Below are positions 1 through 11,446 of a stretch of 64,000 nucleotides of DNA, piece by piece. The notes beneath the pieces were generated by a model. It worked only from the letters and a program-made list of their open reading frames with translations. It made no database searches and was not told where the DNA came from. Position 1 is the stretch's first letter. The number at the start of each line of letters is the position of its first letter. Origin of the DNA: Erpobdella octoculata (Eukaryota > Annelida > Clitellata > Hirudinida > Erpobdellidae). The DNA lies in the NCBI GenBank assembly GCA_963978895.1, contig OZ022242.1, positions 35,679,352-35,743,351 on the forward strand. The letters are read 5' to 3'. A program made the translations under genes and the position numbers.

Positions 1-853
1 AATCTACAGGTTCACAAAAATTATTTGAAGAACATTCTTGAATTAATTCATCTGTTGAATTTCTTATGTAACAATTGGAATTTTTAGAAAACACATATGG
101 GAATAACTGTTCATTTTTGTGATTAAAAAAGCAGTTAATTGTTTCAACAGAATTATTACAATTTGTGCAATTCCACGAAATTGATTTGTTTTGCTGAACT
201 GCAAAGGCAGAACACTCAAGGTTTTTGCAGTGAAATTCCAATGCTTTGACCTGGGAGTTTTCTTTGCAACTGTTTTCTGATGTTCTGCAGGTACTGACAC
301 TAACAACAGGTGCTATGGGTTCTATTGGACAGTCTATGAATGTTTTATCTTTTCTCCATTTATCCAAACAATTTTTTGGCCAATAGGCTGGCCAAGAAAT
401 GATGTCATATTCGTCATTATTGAGCTCGGCGCAGCGATGATTTATGTATGTTATACCTGTTTTTTTGCTTGTGACGGGAGATCCAGATTGGTGACAGTCT
501 TTAATTTTTTTTTTGGGTACTCTTTTCAAATTGAAGCTGACGTATTTAGTCACAACCCATAATTTAACATAACTTCCAGCAAAATTTTTAAAACTTTTAC
601 AGTCGGCCAGTTTTGTTGATTTAAATTCAGGCAGTTTTTCAAAATTATTTGCTGCAACATTCAAGCAGCAGTCTCCAAATACAGCAGAGTTGTGATCACA
701 CAAACGGAAACTGTCCACAGATAAGTTCTGCCTGTCACATGTAAACAAATTATAACAACTCTCAGCAACAATGTTTCCCTTACAAATATATTCGTTTGCA
801 TTTTTTAAAAGCAAAAAGCTGACAATTACAATTAGATACTTTTCATACTCCAT
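1..853 (-). CDS. Cys-rich secreted or GPCR-type ectodomain, 5' exon (partial)
   Basis: One uninterrupted frame starts at the ATG at 853-851 and stays open to the window edge (284 codons), so the gene continues beyond position 1. The N-terminus (MEYEKYLIVIVSFLLLKNA) reads as a signal peptide. The rest is rich in Cys and in N-glycosylation sequons. The order GDCC, then KLWVVTKY, then PVTSKKTG..Y.NHRCAELN, then a Trp/Cys segment matches the ectodomain layout of the somatomedin-B-like, secretin/methuselah-type orphan GPCRs expanded in lophotrochozoans. No seven-helix region is in view, so the receptor assignment is inference. It could instead be a purely secreted protein. The open frame is directly seen and crosses a 10-A run without shifting. 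A TATA-like box lies about 90 bp upstream. Confidence 0.6.
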   Translation of the reverse strand, partial: MEYEKYLIVIVSFLLLKNANEYICKGNIVAESCYNLFTCDRQNLSVDSFRLCDHNSAVFGDCCLNVAANNFEKLPEFKSTKLADCKSFKNFAGSYVKLWVVTKYVSFNLKRVPKKKIKDCHQSGSPVTSKKTGITYINHRCAELNNDEYDIISWPAYWPKNCLDKWRKDKTFIDCPIEPIAPVVSVSTCRTSENSCKENSQVKALEFHCKNLECSAFAVQQNKSISWNCTNCNNSVETINCFFNHKNEQLFPYVFSKNSNCYIRNSTDELIQECSSNNFCEPVD

Positions 854-943
854 TCTCAACAATCGACGTGATTTTAGAAAATATGTTTAAAAATAAATAT
901 ACTGTTTGAAAGCGCTCAGTTTGAAAAAGTTGTTTGCAGCCAT

Positions 944-951
944 CTTATATA
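944..951 (-). promoter_or_regulatory. TATA-like box of the Cys-rich gene
   Basis: TATATAAG reads on the minus strand about 90 bp before the ATG at 853, a normal distance for a short 5' UTR. It is the best core-promoter match in the 854-1370 spacer. I see nothing else in that spacer. Confidence 0.4.
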
Positions 952-1378
952 GTCTTTTAACGACTTTTTATATTAATAAACTGCATCGAAGAATTCATAG
1001 CTTGCTAGCTGGATTACATAGCACGTAGGCGTTGCAGAGCTGTTTTGTTGTTGTTTTGTTATGCGAAATAAGCAAGGGATGATTCAAACTTAATAATCTC
1101 AGTTATTTAAAAACCTTTTTTTTAATTCTGAAAAAAACTACAGCACTCCTTGAAGTTTCAACCTTCTGCCAAAAATTCCAATTCCACAGGTTTTTCAAAA
1201 GACTGTTGGAAACCCTCTTTAAAACAACTTTGTTGCGCAAATTAAATTTGAATTTTTTACGCAATAATTATTTCTGTTCCTAGATGGGCACTGTTTGTTT
1301 GGGATATTTTTTAATCATAAAAATCCAATTTTTTTTAAATAAAATTATTACTAACGTTAAACTTTAACAGGGTGTGTA

Positions 1379-4267
1379 CAGGGCCGTATTAAGGCGGAGG
1401 CTATGGAGGCTGTAGCCTCAGGCCCACCACCTAAAATAGGCCCACCACTGAAAAAAATTAAAATGCTAGCATTATCTATGGATTTTTTTTGACCATAAAA
1501 TGGATGATAGTGCAAGAAATAGAAATGATAAACAAGAAGTAATTGCAGACATAATAGAAGAGATCCGTGTAGAAGTTGATTCAGAATTTCCCGATGATGT
1601 AGGAATGTGGAAAGTTACTGATGGTTTGCGAGATTTTATCTGTTTAAAAGGAATCACAAGTTATCAAAACATTGAAAGCGATTTTAGCGCATCTGAAAAT
1701 GTATTTCCTGGTGAGACATTTACACGTCGATGTTCAAAATTATTGTTTTTTCGAGACCAAATGAATGGTGAGAAAATTCAACGAGATTGGCTTTGTTATT
1801 CTCCAAAAACTGGTAAATTATTTTGTGGTAACTGCAAACTATTTGCAAAAATGAATCATCACTGTTAGCCACTAGTGGTTATTCTAATTGGAAAAATGCA
1901 GCTAGAAATTTATGTCGACATGAAGTTAGTGCTTTGTACAGAAGATGTATAGAAAAAATTGTTTCTATAAAAACTACTGCAAAACGAATAGATAAAAGTC
2001 TTGTAGAGCAGCATTTATCTGAGAAAAACTATTGGCGTCAGCTACTGAAAAGGATTTTAAGTGTAATTAAATTATTATCATCGAGAGGTCTAGCTTTTCG
2101 TGGAAATGATGAGATCGTTGGATCTGTAAACAATGGTAATTATTTAGGATGTTTGGAGTTACTGGCAGAGTATGACCCATTTCTCGCAGAACACTTCCCA
2201 GCAGCACGCTAACAAAGGAAGAGGACACATATCATATTTATCATCAACAATTTGTGATGAATTTGTTTTAATTATAAGTGATGAATTAATGAAACAAATC
2301 ATAAAAGAAATTAAAGATGATAAACATTATTCAGTGTCAGTTGACTCAACACCTGATGTTTCACATTTAGATCAACTAACACTGATAATACGAAATGTTA
2401 TAGTAAGCGGACCAGTTGAACGTTTCATAAAATTTTGTTCCAATATATGAGCATACTGGCGAGAGCCTGGCAAAGGTATTACTTACATTTCTAGAAGAGA
2501 ATGGCATTAGCATTGCTAACTGCAGAGGACAATCGTACGATAATGCCTCCAATATGAGTGGAAAGTACAAATAATTTGGCAGAATACATTCCATGCTGTG
2601 GACATTCCTTGAATCTTATTGGACAGAATGCAGTTGACAGTTGCCCAATTGCAGTTTCGTTTTTTTCAATTTGTTCAAAGCCTTTTTACATTTTTCTCTG
2701 CTTCAACACATCGCTGGAATCTACTTGTGTCTGGATTTACTCCTTTAGGCATACCAACGTTGAAACGACTGTAAGGTACACGTTGGTCTGCTCATCATGA
2801 TGCAGTTGATGCACTAAGAAAAGGTTACAAAATAATTCAGCAGATTCTTGCCGATATACCTGAATCAAAAACTGAAAAAGCTGACACACGATTGGAAGCA
2901 AAGGGACTTATTGAAATAATGAACAAATTAGAAACTGAACTTATGGTTCATATTTGGTCAACAATATTAGAAAGATTTAACAAAACAAGCAAATATCTTC
3001 AAAGTTCTAAATTGGATGTTAGTACAGCTACCAAAATGTTGAAATCCGTAAAAACTTTTATTCAACAGCTTCGTTCTCAATTTAATGAATTAGAAGAGAA
3101 ATGCAAAATTATATACAAATATGAGACTTATCATGAAGAACATAAAAGACAACTCAAGAGAAACAGGACATGGGACTATCATGATGCAGATGCAGAGGAT
3201 GTAGATGCCGGATTGTCACCTTCAAACAAATTTAAAATACACACATTTCTTCCTATTATTGACAAGTTATTATCTGCAATGAGTCAGAAAATCTCTGCGT
3301 ACTGTCTTATCGACGACAGATTTGGTTTTTTGTCTCATGTTAATACCTTATCATCTAATGATTTGCGAGCCAAAGCTGCACATTTAGTAGAAATATACCA
3401 TGAAGACCTTGAGCCTCAGTTCTCAGATGAAATTGTTCAGTTTGTTGCATTGTTTAAACAGTTTAGCGATGAAAGTAAATCTATTGAAGAAAATTGTTTA
3501 AATGAAAGTGGAGAACTACAAATGTTTTTATTTATAAATAAACATGGACTTGTTGCTGCTTTTCCAAATGTTTCAATTGCACTGCGAATGTATCTATGTT
3601 TAATGGTGAGCAACTGCAGTGGCGAACGTTCATTCTCTCAACTTAAGCTCATTAAAAATGATTTAAGATCAATTATGGGCCAAGAGCGTTTAAATGCCTT
3701 ATCTCTGCTGTGCATAGAAAATAGGTTACTTCAACAACTTGATTTTGATTCTGCTATTGACAAATTTGTCAGTCAAAAATCCCGGAAAGTTAATGTATAA
3801 TAAGTGTTTAACGCAAATATTAACTGAAAGACTCTTATACATTTTATTTTTCAAATTCATAGAAACTGATTTTTTAGAAATTATTCACGTTTCGTTGACA
3901 AATTACATTCTTTACTTTTATATTTTTTTTTATATATTTTTCCATTGTAAATTTTCTTAATGATAATAACTGAAAGATTGTTGCCTGAATATTATATATA
4001 AAAAGTATTCAACTTTTTTGAGTTGGTCAATGAAAACTTGTATAGCGCTTTTTATGAGACTACTCTAGAGCATTCAGATGTCAACTTTCTAATTAAGTAC
4101 GACCTAGCTGTAATCAGAAATGATGGTGGGGTAGAGGTTACCACTAAAGAAATGAAATTAAGAAAACAAATCTATTGAATTTTTCAATCGTAAATATGAA
4201 TTTTTGTTAAAATAGGCCCACTCCAAATTTGTAGCCTCAGGCCCACTCGTCCCTTAATCCGGCCCTG
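1379..4267 (+). mobile_element. hAT transposon with intact ends and 8-bp target duplication
   Basis: The element begins CAGGGCCGTATTAAGG and ends with the inverted complement of CAGGGCCGGATTAAGG (15 of 16 match). It is flanked by the perfect 8-bp duplication GGTGTGTA at 1371-1378 and 4268-4275. The subterminal motif GTAGCCTCAGGCCCA occurs near both ends, in the same orientation at the left end and at the right end. Length is 2,889 bp and it carries a decayed transposase in the same orientation. Eight-bp duplications and CAGGG termini are diagnostic of hAT. The intact duplication shows the insertion boundaries directly. Confidence 0.95.
1500..3800 (+). pseudogene. hAT transposase (ZMYM1/TTF-finger type), multiply frameshifted
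   Basis: Pieces in changing frames make up one transposase. 1500-1868 carries the N-terminus and a TTF-type zinc finger (CYSPKTGKLFCGNCKLF). 1934-2212 and 2172-2450 carry the next part of the DDE core (SVSVDSTPDVSHLDQLTLI). About 2449-2570 holds the GQSYDNASNMSG segment, then PCCGHSLNLIGQNAVDSC. 2892-3800 is a 302-aa open stretch ending in the hAT dimerisation domain (NCSGERSFSQLKLIKNDLRS). At least five frame changes lie between about 1868 and 2890, so no functional protein is possible. The intact 3' third suggests moderate rather than ancient decay. The element ends around it are intact. Confidence 0.9.
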
Positions 4268-4350
4268 GGTGTGTATATGTTTTTATAGTTTTAAAAAGAT
4301 CATGCTTGTACGCTATCGCTTACTAATAAAATATTACTAAAATAATCCAG

Positions 4351-5850
4351 ATGTCCGACTCGGAAAATGAATCCAGTTCTCCACCAAGAAAAAAGTCGAA
4401 AACTTGGTACAATCAATCTTTCAACCATGATTGGATGGATGATGAAAAATTTAAAGAGTGGCTCAAAGCAGATCCCAAAGAGAAGTACACCGCTATGTAC
4501 AAGGTATGTGATATGAAGTTCAAGAACCCAAACAGATCTGCTTTAACAGATCACCAGAACACTCAAAAACACAAAAAGAACTTTGAAGCTAAAAATAAAA
4601 ATGTAAAGATACATCAACTTTTTGTCCGACCTGCTGAAACGACTAGTAAAGTAGCTGTTTTTGACTGGGTTCATGGCGGAACACAAAATGCCATTTGCAC
4701 AGGTTGAACATCTTGTAGATGTCATGAAATCTATGTTTCCAGATAGTTTGATTGCAGCAGACATGAAACTAAAACGTACCAAAGCGTCTTACGTTATGCA
4801 AGAAGGCATTGCCAAAAAAGAATAAATAAGTGTCGCCAACCCATTTTCTCTCCTAATTGACGAAAGTACTGACAAATCTGTAACACAAATACTAGCTGTA
4901 GTTTTTTGATGAGTACAAATGTGAATCTGTTGATGCTATTTTGGCCACGTTGGAAATTGAAAAAAGGTCATGGGCTTAACACTCTTGTCAAAAACGTGTT
5001 AGAAGAACAGAAAATTCCATTGAACAACTTAATTGGTTTTGTAGTGACAACTGCTCAACAATGACTGTTGTTCACAGTGGTTTCCAGTCATTCTTAAAGA
5101 AGGATCTGTCTCATGTTTTTGTTTTGGGCTGTGTAACTGTGTATATCACTCATTTGCATTATGTGCTAATCATGCTTTATCAAAAATGTTTGTTGCTATT
5201 TCGTAAGGAGTAGCAAACGACAACATCGCATTTCAAAGCTGGCACAAACACGGTGGCTATCCTGTGGACAAGTATTGGCAATAATTCTAGAGCAGTCGGA
5301 TGCTATAACGCTGTTTTTTTTTTCAGACTGAATCATGCTGGGACAAAGTTGACGAAGCTTCTGGAATTTATAAAACTTTCGAAACAAATGGCACCAAAAC
5401 AAATGTTTTGTGTTTTTGCATTATGTTCTGGAAAAAGTAGACCGAATGAATATTGAGTTCCAGGCGGAGTACGTGAGAATCCATAAAGCTTACCCGATCA
5501 TCTGCGATGAGTATAGATCACTTTTGGCCATGTTTATCAAAGATGACATACTGCAGTCAAACGTCTTGAGTGAAATTGATCCAACAGAAACCAGAAACCA
5601 CAAGGAGCTGAATGAAATAGAGCTTGGAGGTAGGTGTGAGGCCTTGCTAGCTCAAATTGGACTCGGTGACAAAGAACTAGTGTTTCGACGTGATGCTCTG
5701 AAATTTTTTTGTTGAGCTTTGTGTTCAAATACGGAAAAGGTTTGCTTTGTCAAAAGACAGCGTTCTTGCACAGCTTTCTTCGCTTGATGTAGATATTGCG
5801 CTTTCAACAACAAAGCGTGCAAAATGTAAGCTAGCTGAGCAATAGATCTT
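4351..5850 (+). pseudogene. second hAT-type transposase (SCAND3/ZBED-like), decayed
   Basis: 4351-4707 encodes a Ser/acidic N-terminus, a KKSK basic patch and a degenerate BED-like finger (YKVCDMKFKNPNRSALTDH). The frame then shifts. The next frame continues from about 4690 (EHKMPFAQVEHLVDVMKSMF), with FSLLIDESTD near 4845. 5410-5715 and following bases resemble the late core (FRRDALKFF then ELCVQIRKRFALSKDS). Several frameshifts and stops break it. It is a different family from the element ending at 4267. I could not find its terminal inverted repeats, so its ends are approximate. Confidence 0.75.
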
Positions 5851-5938
5851 GAGTAACACTAATTTTAAAAACCCTTGCGACTAAGTCAGGACGATCTGTG
5901 GTGTCCTCTCCTAGTTTCAAATTGCTTAAAATTTCTTT

Positions 5939-6241
5939 TCAGCTTGGATTAGCGGTGATGGTGATGAACAAATCAGGTGGACCCCATTTTGCGAATATGG
6001 ACATGGCGTCACAACTTCGCTCTCTCATGTTTCGAGGTGAGCCTTCAAAACTCGATGGAAGAATCACGGATATTCCAGCTGCTATTTGGTCATTTTGAGC
6101 CATATTCGCCACATGGTCAGCGAGTCCTTGATACTGCTCGGCACGCAGTCGCTTCTGATTATGTCGAATGAAGTTGAGATTGTTCGCTTCGACTTGTAAA
6201 TAAGAATCAACGATCCATTGATGAGTGAGCCTTCTGAACAT
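5939..6241 (-). pseudogene. Helitron Rep/helicase N-terminal fragment
   Basis: The 100-aa frame matches the Helitron_like_N domain: RRLTHQWIVDSYLQVEANNL, NFIRHNQKRLRAEQYQGL, then ILPSSFEGSPRNMRE, ending KWGPPDLFITITANPS. In full elements this domain precedes the HUH endonuclease motifs and the PIF1-like helicase. Neither follows here, so this is an isolated fragment abutting the decayed hAT copy. The frame itself is uninterrupted, which suggests a fairly young fragment. Confidence 0.85.
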
Positions 6242-6269
6242 TAATTCATAAGAAAAACAAAACTAATAA

Positions 6270-6294
6270 ATATATATATATATATTATTATATA

Positions 6295-6391
<97 letters not shown>

Positions 6392-6433
6392 ATATATACA
6401 TACGTATATATAAATATATATATATATATATAT
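6270..6433. repeat. (TA)n microsatellite
   Basis: An almost pure TA tract of about 160 bp with a few G or C interruptions near the right side. The reading frame across it has no coding meaning. Confidence 0.98.
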
Positions 6434-6626
6434 TAATGTAAAATCGTTGATTTTACGATAGGTTTTCCTATTGATAGACGTTAAAGGACTTGAAATAACT
6501 ATTATGGACATTATTAATAGACCATAAGGTATAACTAGCCTTAACAAAGCTTCATTTATTATTTTCCAATAAAACTGCAAAACCATTCTATTGAGCCCGG
6601 TATACGATTTGGTGAGATCGTAACAT

Positions 6627-6645
6627 TGGTGTCAGAATTGGGATA
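6627..6645 (+). other. primer-binding-site-like motif of an LTR retroelement
   Basis: The motif TGGTGTCAGAATTGGGA follows a CA-ending AT-rich segment and precedes the gag-like frame by about 45 bp. That is the usual arrangement of LTR end, primer-binding site and gag in Ty3-type elements. I could not locate both LTRs, so this is tentative. Confidence 0.4.
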
Positions 6646-6650
6646 CAAGA

Positions 6651-6938
6651 ATGGTTTTTAAATCATTGGATGAACTTTAAGCGAGTGAAATGAAAGACGA
6701 GCTGGAGAAACGTGGCCTGAGCGATACAGGTAAAAAGGACGAACTTATGGAACGCCTCTTAGCCGCGTTAGTGAATGAGGGCTATGGGCCTGACGACGAC
6801 GAATATCTATTCGATATTGACGAGGAAGCTGTGGTCAAGCGAAGGAAATTAAAAAACAAATTGCTGGAGGAAGAAAGGCAACGAGCGAGAGAGAACATGG
6901 CAGCACAGGGGAAGACAGGAGATCTTCAGATCATTTAG
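6651..6938 (+). pseudogene. gag-like SAP-domain fragment of an LTR retrotransposon
   Basis: The frame opens at 6651 (MVFKSLDEL), hits an in-frame TAA, then continues openly from 6690. It contains a SAP-type helix-extended-loop-helix (KDELEKRGLSDTGKKDELME), followed by an acidic patch (DDDEYLFDIDEE) and a basic Arg/Lys/Glu-rich helix, then stops. SAP-containing gag starts are common in invertebrate LTR elements. The upstream primer-site-like motif supports that reading over a host gene. No protease or reverse transcriptase follows. Confidence 0.6.
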
Positions 6939-7279
6939 ATCAGGAGATCTTTAGATCATTTAGATCTATCACAGGACTTCTAGGCCACTGTAGCCACACA
7001 CACTTGTGGTCTAACTATTTTCTCCGGGTGTGAAACATGCAAAATTCCATTGCAAATCAAATTTTCTGAAAGCTTAAGGCCTTAAAAAAATAATAAACAT
7101 GCTTTCAATAATTAATTACATGATTCCTCTTCAACAGGAAAAATGTGGCAAGACAGCTAATCAATTTAATAGTCATTTAACCTAACGGTTAAGGTCCTCA
7201 CTGATGTTTTGGCGGCTACTCACACCGCAGCCCGGGCACCATTCTTAAATGTCTCACAATTCATTCATTCAATTTACAG

Positions 7280-7440
7280 CACCGGATACGAAGACGCAGG
7301 ATATTTGGTAGCTGCATTAAATTTAATTGGAATGATGGAAAACTTCAACGAAGTCGATGTTTATGAAACTTTGTTTGAATTAAGAAATATTCAATCGAAA
7401 ATCATTAACACCCATGTTTGTAATAATAAGAATAATGCAA
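7280..7440 (+). pseudogene. receptor tyrosine phosphatase-like fragment
   Basis: After a good acceptor (TTTACAG ending at 7279) the frame reads STGYEDAGYLVAALNLIG, then NFNEVDVYETLFELRNIQS. The AG..VA.N.L spacing followed by EVDV and an R-rich helix resembles the stretch after the catalytic loop in receptor-type tyrosine phosphatase domains, especially inactive second domains. The HCxxGxxR catalytic loop is not here, and no partner exons are visible nearby. It is probably a stranded exon or pseudogene. The following frame up to about 7660 is open but unrecognised. Confidence 0.35.
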
Positions 7441-7659
7441 CTTTAAAAAAAATAATTTCTTCTCTATACCCATCAAAAAAGAAAACAACACTTTTCAATC
7501 CCATGCCCAACTATTAAGCACCCTGCCATTGCTAAAACTTCTCTCATCAACTTTGAGAAGAGACAGAAAACATTATTTGATCCTTGGAAAGTCGACTTAA
7601 GAATTGAGCCTACGGCCAATAGTTTAGAAATCAACTGCGCCAGAAAAAAATTCGGCTAA

Positions 7660-8590
7660 AAAACAACAAACTTAAATAATTGTATGCTATTAAGTATTTA
7701 AAGAACCTTGTTTTATTAATTTTTCAACATTCAACTCGTTCAGGAACTCTACAATAAACTGTACTCAATCGTCAAAAACCACGTCAAAGCAAACTAACCC
7801 GAAGCTGCATTGAGAGCTACTCAAAGAACAATTATAGCGCCAGATGATCATTTATATGCTAAACGTGAAGTAACTTTTACTTAACAGCATGGGGCTCTTG
7901 AAAAATTATTATTTATTATTCTCTAAAAAGATTAGGGCTATATAAATCACTTTACCTCGAGAAAGACTGCAATAATTGTTTAATTCTTTGAAATCACTCT
8001 GACACACATTATCCAGTGATAATGTATACTTATAACTTACTTCACTCTAATGAAGGCATAATTTGTGAATAGTTTAATTTATGGTCTCTAATATTAGCTT
8101 GTTTTATTTTTCTTATTCATCAGGATCTTTTATTTTACTTGAAGTGGTTTGAAAACTCGGTATTAAATTATGACAATGTTTATTAAATTTGACTTGTTGA
8201 ATATCACGACTGCAAACAATCTGGCTAGAGGAATTTTTTTCAAATGAGAACCTAAATGTACCAAAAACACATTAGAAAATTAGGCAGTCAAATGAGAAAG
8301 ACAAACAATTGAACCAGGCACTATATTGTGACAGAATAAAGTAATATAATAATATTTACACAACAATTATAATGAAAATAAAATAACAAAACGTCATCTA
8401 GATTTAAGATACAACTTCATAAAGAGAACCATCCATATAAAAGTACAAACAACAACACCCAGCATGATCCAGATCCACCAACTGCAGACGTGTTGTACGT
8501 GGTACTCCAATCTTTCACTTTCTACTTTCAACTTTCAGAAATTGTCATCTGCTTGTGTTGTCGACTTTTGAAGTTTCTGTGAACGTAAGC
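7660..8590. other. gene-free AT-rich stretch
   Basis: Many stops in all frames and no recognisable domain, RNA or transposon end. Confidence 0.6.
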
Positions 8591-8729
8591 AGTTATTGGA
8601 ACAGTACGTGTGGCTCCAACAGCAATAGTTAAAATTAAACCAGACTGGTTCAGAGGAACCACAGAAGTAGTCTGTATGAAGAATCTATTTTGTGATCTGG
8701 TGCTGGGAAATGTCGATGTGGTAGGAATT

Positions 8730-9404
8730 TCAAATGCAATGGCTGCAAGGAAACGTATTTGTTGTTTGATTTTGCTATGGCAAATGATGATAAATTGTGT
8801 AAGAATTTACAAAACATGCCTAAAAATGCCAAGTACATGTCGTCTCTTATCAAAAACGAGGTAATCAAATTCGTCGCTGGAAGTTGCAACATATGCAATG
8901 CTGCAGTACCGCGATGCATTTCCAAATGTGTTTCAGCTGTATGCCGGAGCAATCACCATCGTGTGTCGACTGCTACGTGCGATAGCAGTTTCTCCACTCT
9001 TACGCGGATTCTGCGGCCTTATCGCTAAAAGTAGATCTGAACACTTCAGTAGAAAAGTTTGCCCAGAAATCGTGCCATATTGTTCTCGGATCCTCTGACA
9101 TTGTGACCCATGTTATGTTTTTTTATATAAAATGTTTCCGTGTAAATTATAATTGTTTTTAAATTTGGGTTATCGTTTTATTTACATGCTTCGGGAAGTT
9201 TTCATGTTGATTCATAATGTTTTCAAATTCAATTAAATACATTCAAATTTCAATCGCTAAACCTGTTTTTTTTTGCGTGAAGCACATTTTCAGGGTCAAA
9301 TCACTGGAATGCAACTTATGTGAACAGAAAATTTATACATTGCCCCCCCCCCCAAAAAAAAGTTCTTGGGCCCCACCACTTCCAAATTCCTGGTTACGGC
9401 CCTG
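8730..9404 (+). mobile_element. third hAT-like remnant, right end only
   Basis: Frame pieces around 8894-9030 read YRDAFPNVFQLYAG and HRVSTATCDSSFSTLTRILR, resembling the hAT C-terminal dimerisation motif. The right end reads CCTGGTTACGGCCCTG to 9404, the complement of a CAGGGCCGTAACCAGG terminus. No matching left terminus or target duplication was found, so it is a 5'-truncated copy. Confidence 0.5.
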
Positions 9405-9766
9405 CATCTCTCTTGTCTTGAATTTCATAAAGTGCTTCGAATCAAATACCTACTAGATGGGGACATAACATTTTTAAGTGATCGAAAATGACTTATTTAT
9501 TGGGCGGCGCGTGATGATTAAACCTACCTAATAAAAAAACTATTTCGCGTTTCGAAATATTCGTTATTAAATCATTATTAATTAATTCAAGCCGAGAAGT
9601 TGATGGAATTTCAAAGAGAGGAAGATGACAGTTGGGCGTGCGACTAGCCTAAATAATAAGCATCTGGTTTAGATTTACAGAAGAAGTCGACGACTAATTT
9701 TAAAACCTTCGAGAGAAAGCAAAAGTCGTTTTGCGTTCATTTTATTGCCACATAGCATCATATTTA

Positions 9767-11381
9767 TTAAGAGTTTTTATTAATCATCACATATTTCACA
9801 GTACAGAATGCTGTGTACTTTAATCGTACTAAAAGCCTAAAGACCTGCTGTTCACTTACATAGGAGTGTTTTGGGAGTACATCAGTTAGTTTTTTCTTGG
9901 GTTTTCGATAGTTGTTGTCTGTTGAAATTTTTGAGTAGTGCATGTTCAAGACATCAAATGTCACCCCAGAGGGAACTTCACAAGTTAACTTTTTGTTGGT
10001 AATAGATCGTACATTTTTCCAAATGGATTTACTACCATCTTTTTTCTCCAATTTACTTAATTTTATAGAGTTGTGCTTGATGACTAGCTTGGCAATTTTA
10101 GCAGCAACGGAGTTTGCCTCTTCAATACGCCCTTTACGCATCAAGGCATTTTTTCTTCGGAGTTCTAGTTTGATCTCTGGTGTCACGAAACTAGGATCAG
10201 CATTGCATATTGTGACAGTTCTTTCCGTGTAAAACTGGTCTAAAAGGGCTATTGTTTTTTTCATAAAATACATCATAAACAGTTTGTGGATCATCTGAAA
10301 CCGAATCAAAATAGTTAGATTCCAGTTGTTGGATATAATTCAAGAAAGAAGCATTTTGGCCTGGAGTCTTTTTCCTGAAAATACATTTTCTACGAGTCTT
10401 TTGCGAGCAAATAGTTATGTTGCCATCATGAGCAAGAACTGCAAGGTGATCACTTTTGACAACTGGATTAACTACAGACACACGTCTATAACAATCCTCT
10501 GAGACTAATATATGATCCAGTTGATTTTCTTTTCTTGTAGAAGCATGGACAATGTTAATCAATCCAGTTATTTCGATGATTACTTCAGGATCAAGACCAT
10601 TGAAATCTCCAGCAAAGACCAGTAGAGCTCCCGGCAAAACCAACAATAAGCGTTCGACTGAAAATTCTATTTGATTCACGAGTTCCTTTGTTTTATAGAT
10701 TGGATTAGGCGGATGGTAAAGAGCTCCAACGATGACTTCTCGGCAACCACTTCCTGAGACTTTAACCCAGAGTAGCTTATGGTCTCGGTTCCCCTCAAAT
10801 TCTGATTTATATGTTGTTGTATAAACGTTTTTTACATAGATGGCCACTCCACCACCTCATCGAGTAATTCTGTCGCGGCGAAAACAGCAGTAACCATCTA
10901 TGAGAGAAAAATTGGGAGTGTGCTTACTTTGCTTCAAGTGTGTTTCCGTTATAACAGCAATATCCACGGAAGAGCTTATAAAGTCCACAGCTAAATGTTC
11001 GATGGCATGCGGTTTTGCAATTGATTGTGCATTCAAAACATAGAGTGCAGGAGGCCTATCAATCGCCGATGTCTTGAGGCCGAGTGACTGGTTGTTTGGG
11101 ACTTCCGAGAGGAGTCTATTTTTATTATTATTGTTCATCAGCTGTTGATGAATGACTGGTATGTTTTTAATATCTTTAGCAGCCAGGCCCTCGAAACTTT
11201 CATTCCTCGGAGCCGCGTAAGTGTTTCGCATTCTTCTAAGCCTGACTCTTTCTCCACCACGCGACCCTCTGTATCTTATTCTTAGAAGACCGGCATCAAT
11301 GATGTTACAAAGTTCAACGTAGCCAGGTTTTCTTCGCAATCTATACAACTCTGATCTTGAATAGGAAAAAGTCAACGGCAT
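9767..11381 (-). pseudogene. LINE ORF2, endonuclease part only (CR1/L2/jockey-like)
   Basis: Read from 11381 downward: a basic N-terminal segment, then an apurinic endonuclease-type domain with NAQSIAKPHAIEHL, VDIAVITETHLK, GGGVAIYVKN, FAGDFNGLD, QLDHILVS and KSDHLAVL. An in-frame TGA interrupts it at about 10858, just before GGGVAIYV. A frameshift at the 7-T run near 10254-10261 separates the next 180-aa frame. That frame is the linker region after the endonuclease, and the copy ends at 9767 before any reverse transcriptase motif. Loss of the 3' part is unusual because LINE copies are normally 5'-truncated. Clade assignment is uncertain. Confidence 0.88.
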
Positions 11382-11446
11382 AATTACGCCTGATTACGCC
11401 GCTTCAATGCAAATCTAAAAAACACAATTAGGTAGTGAACGGCATT

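Noticed and set aside
9942..10232. 96-aa plus-strand ORF
   Set aside because: Antisense shadow of the LINE frame.
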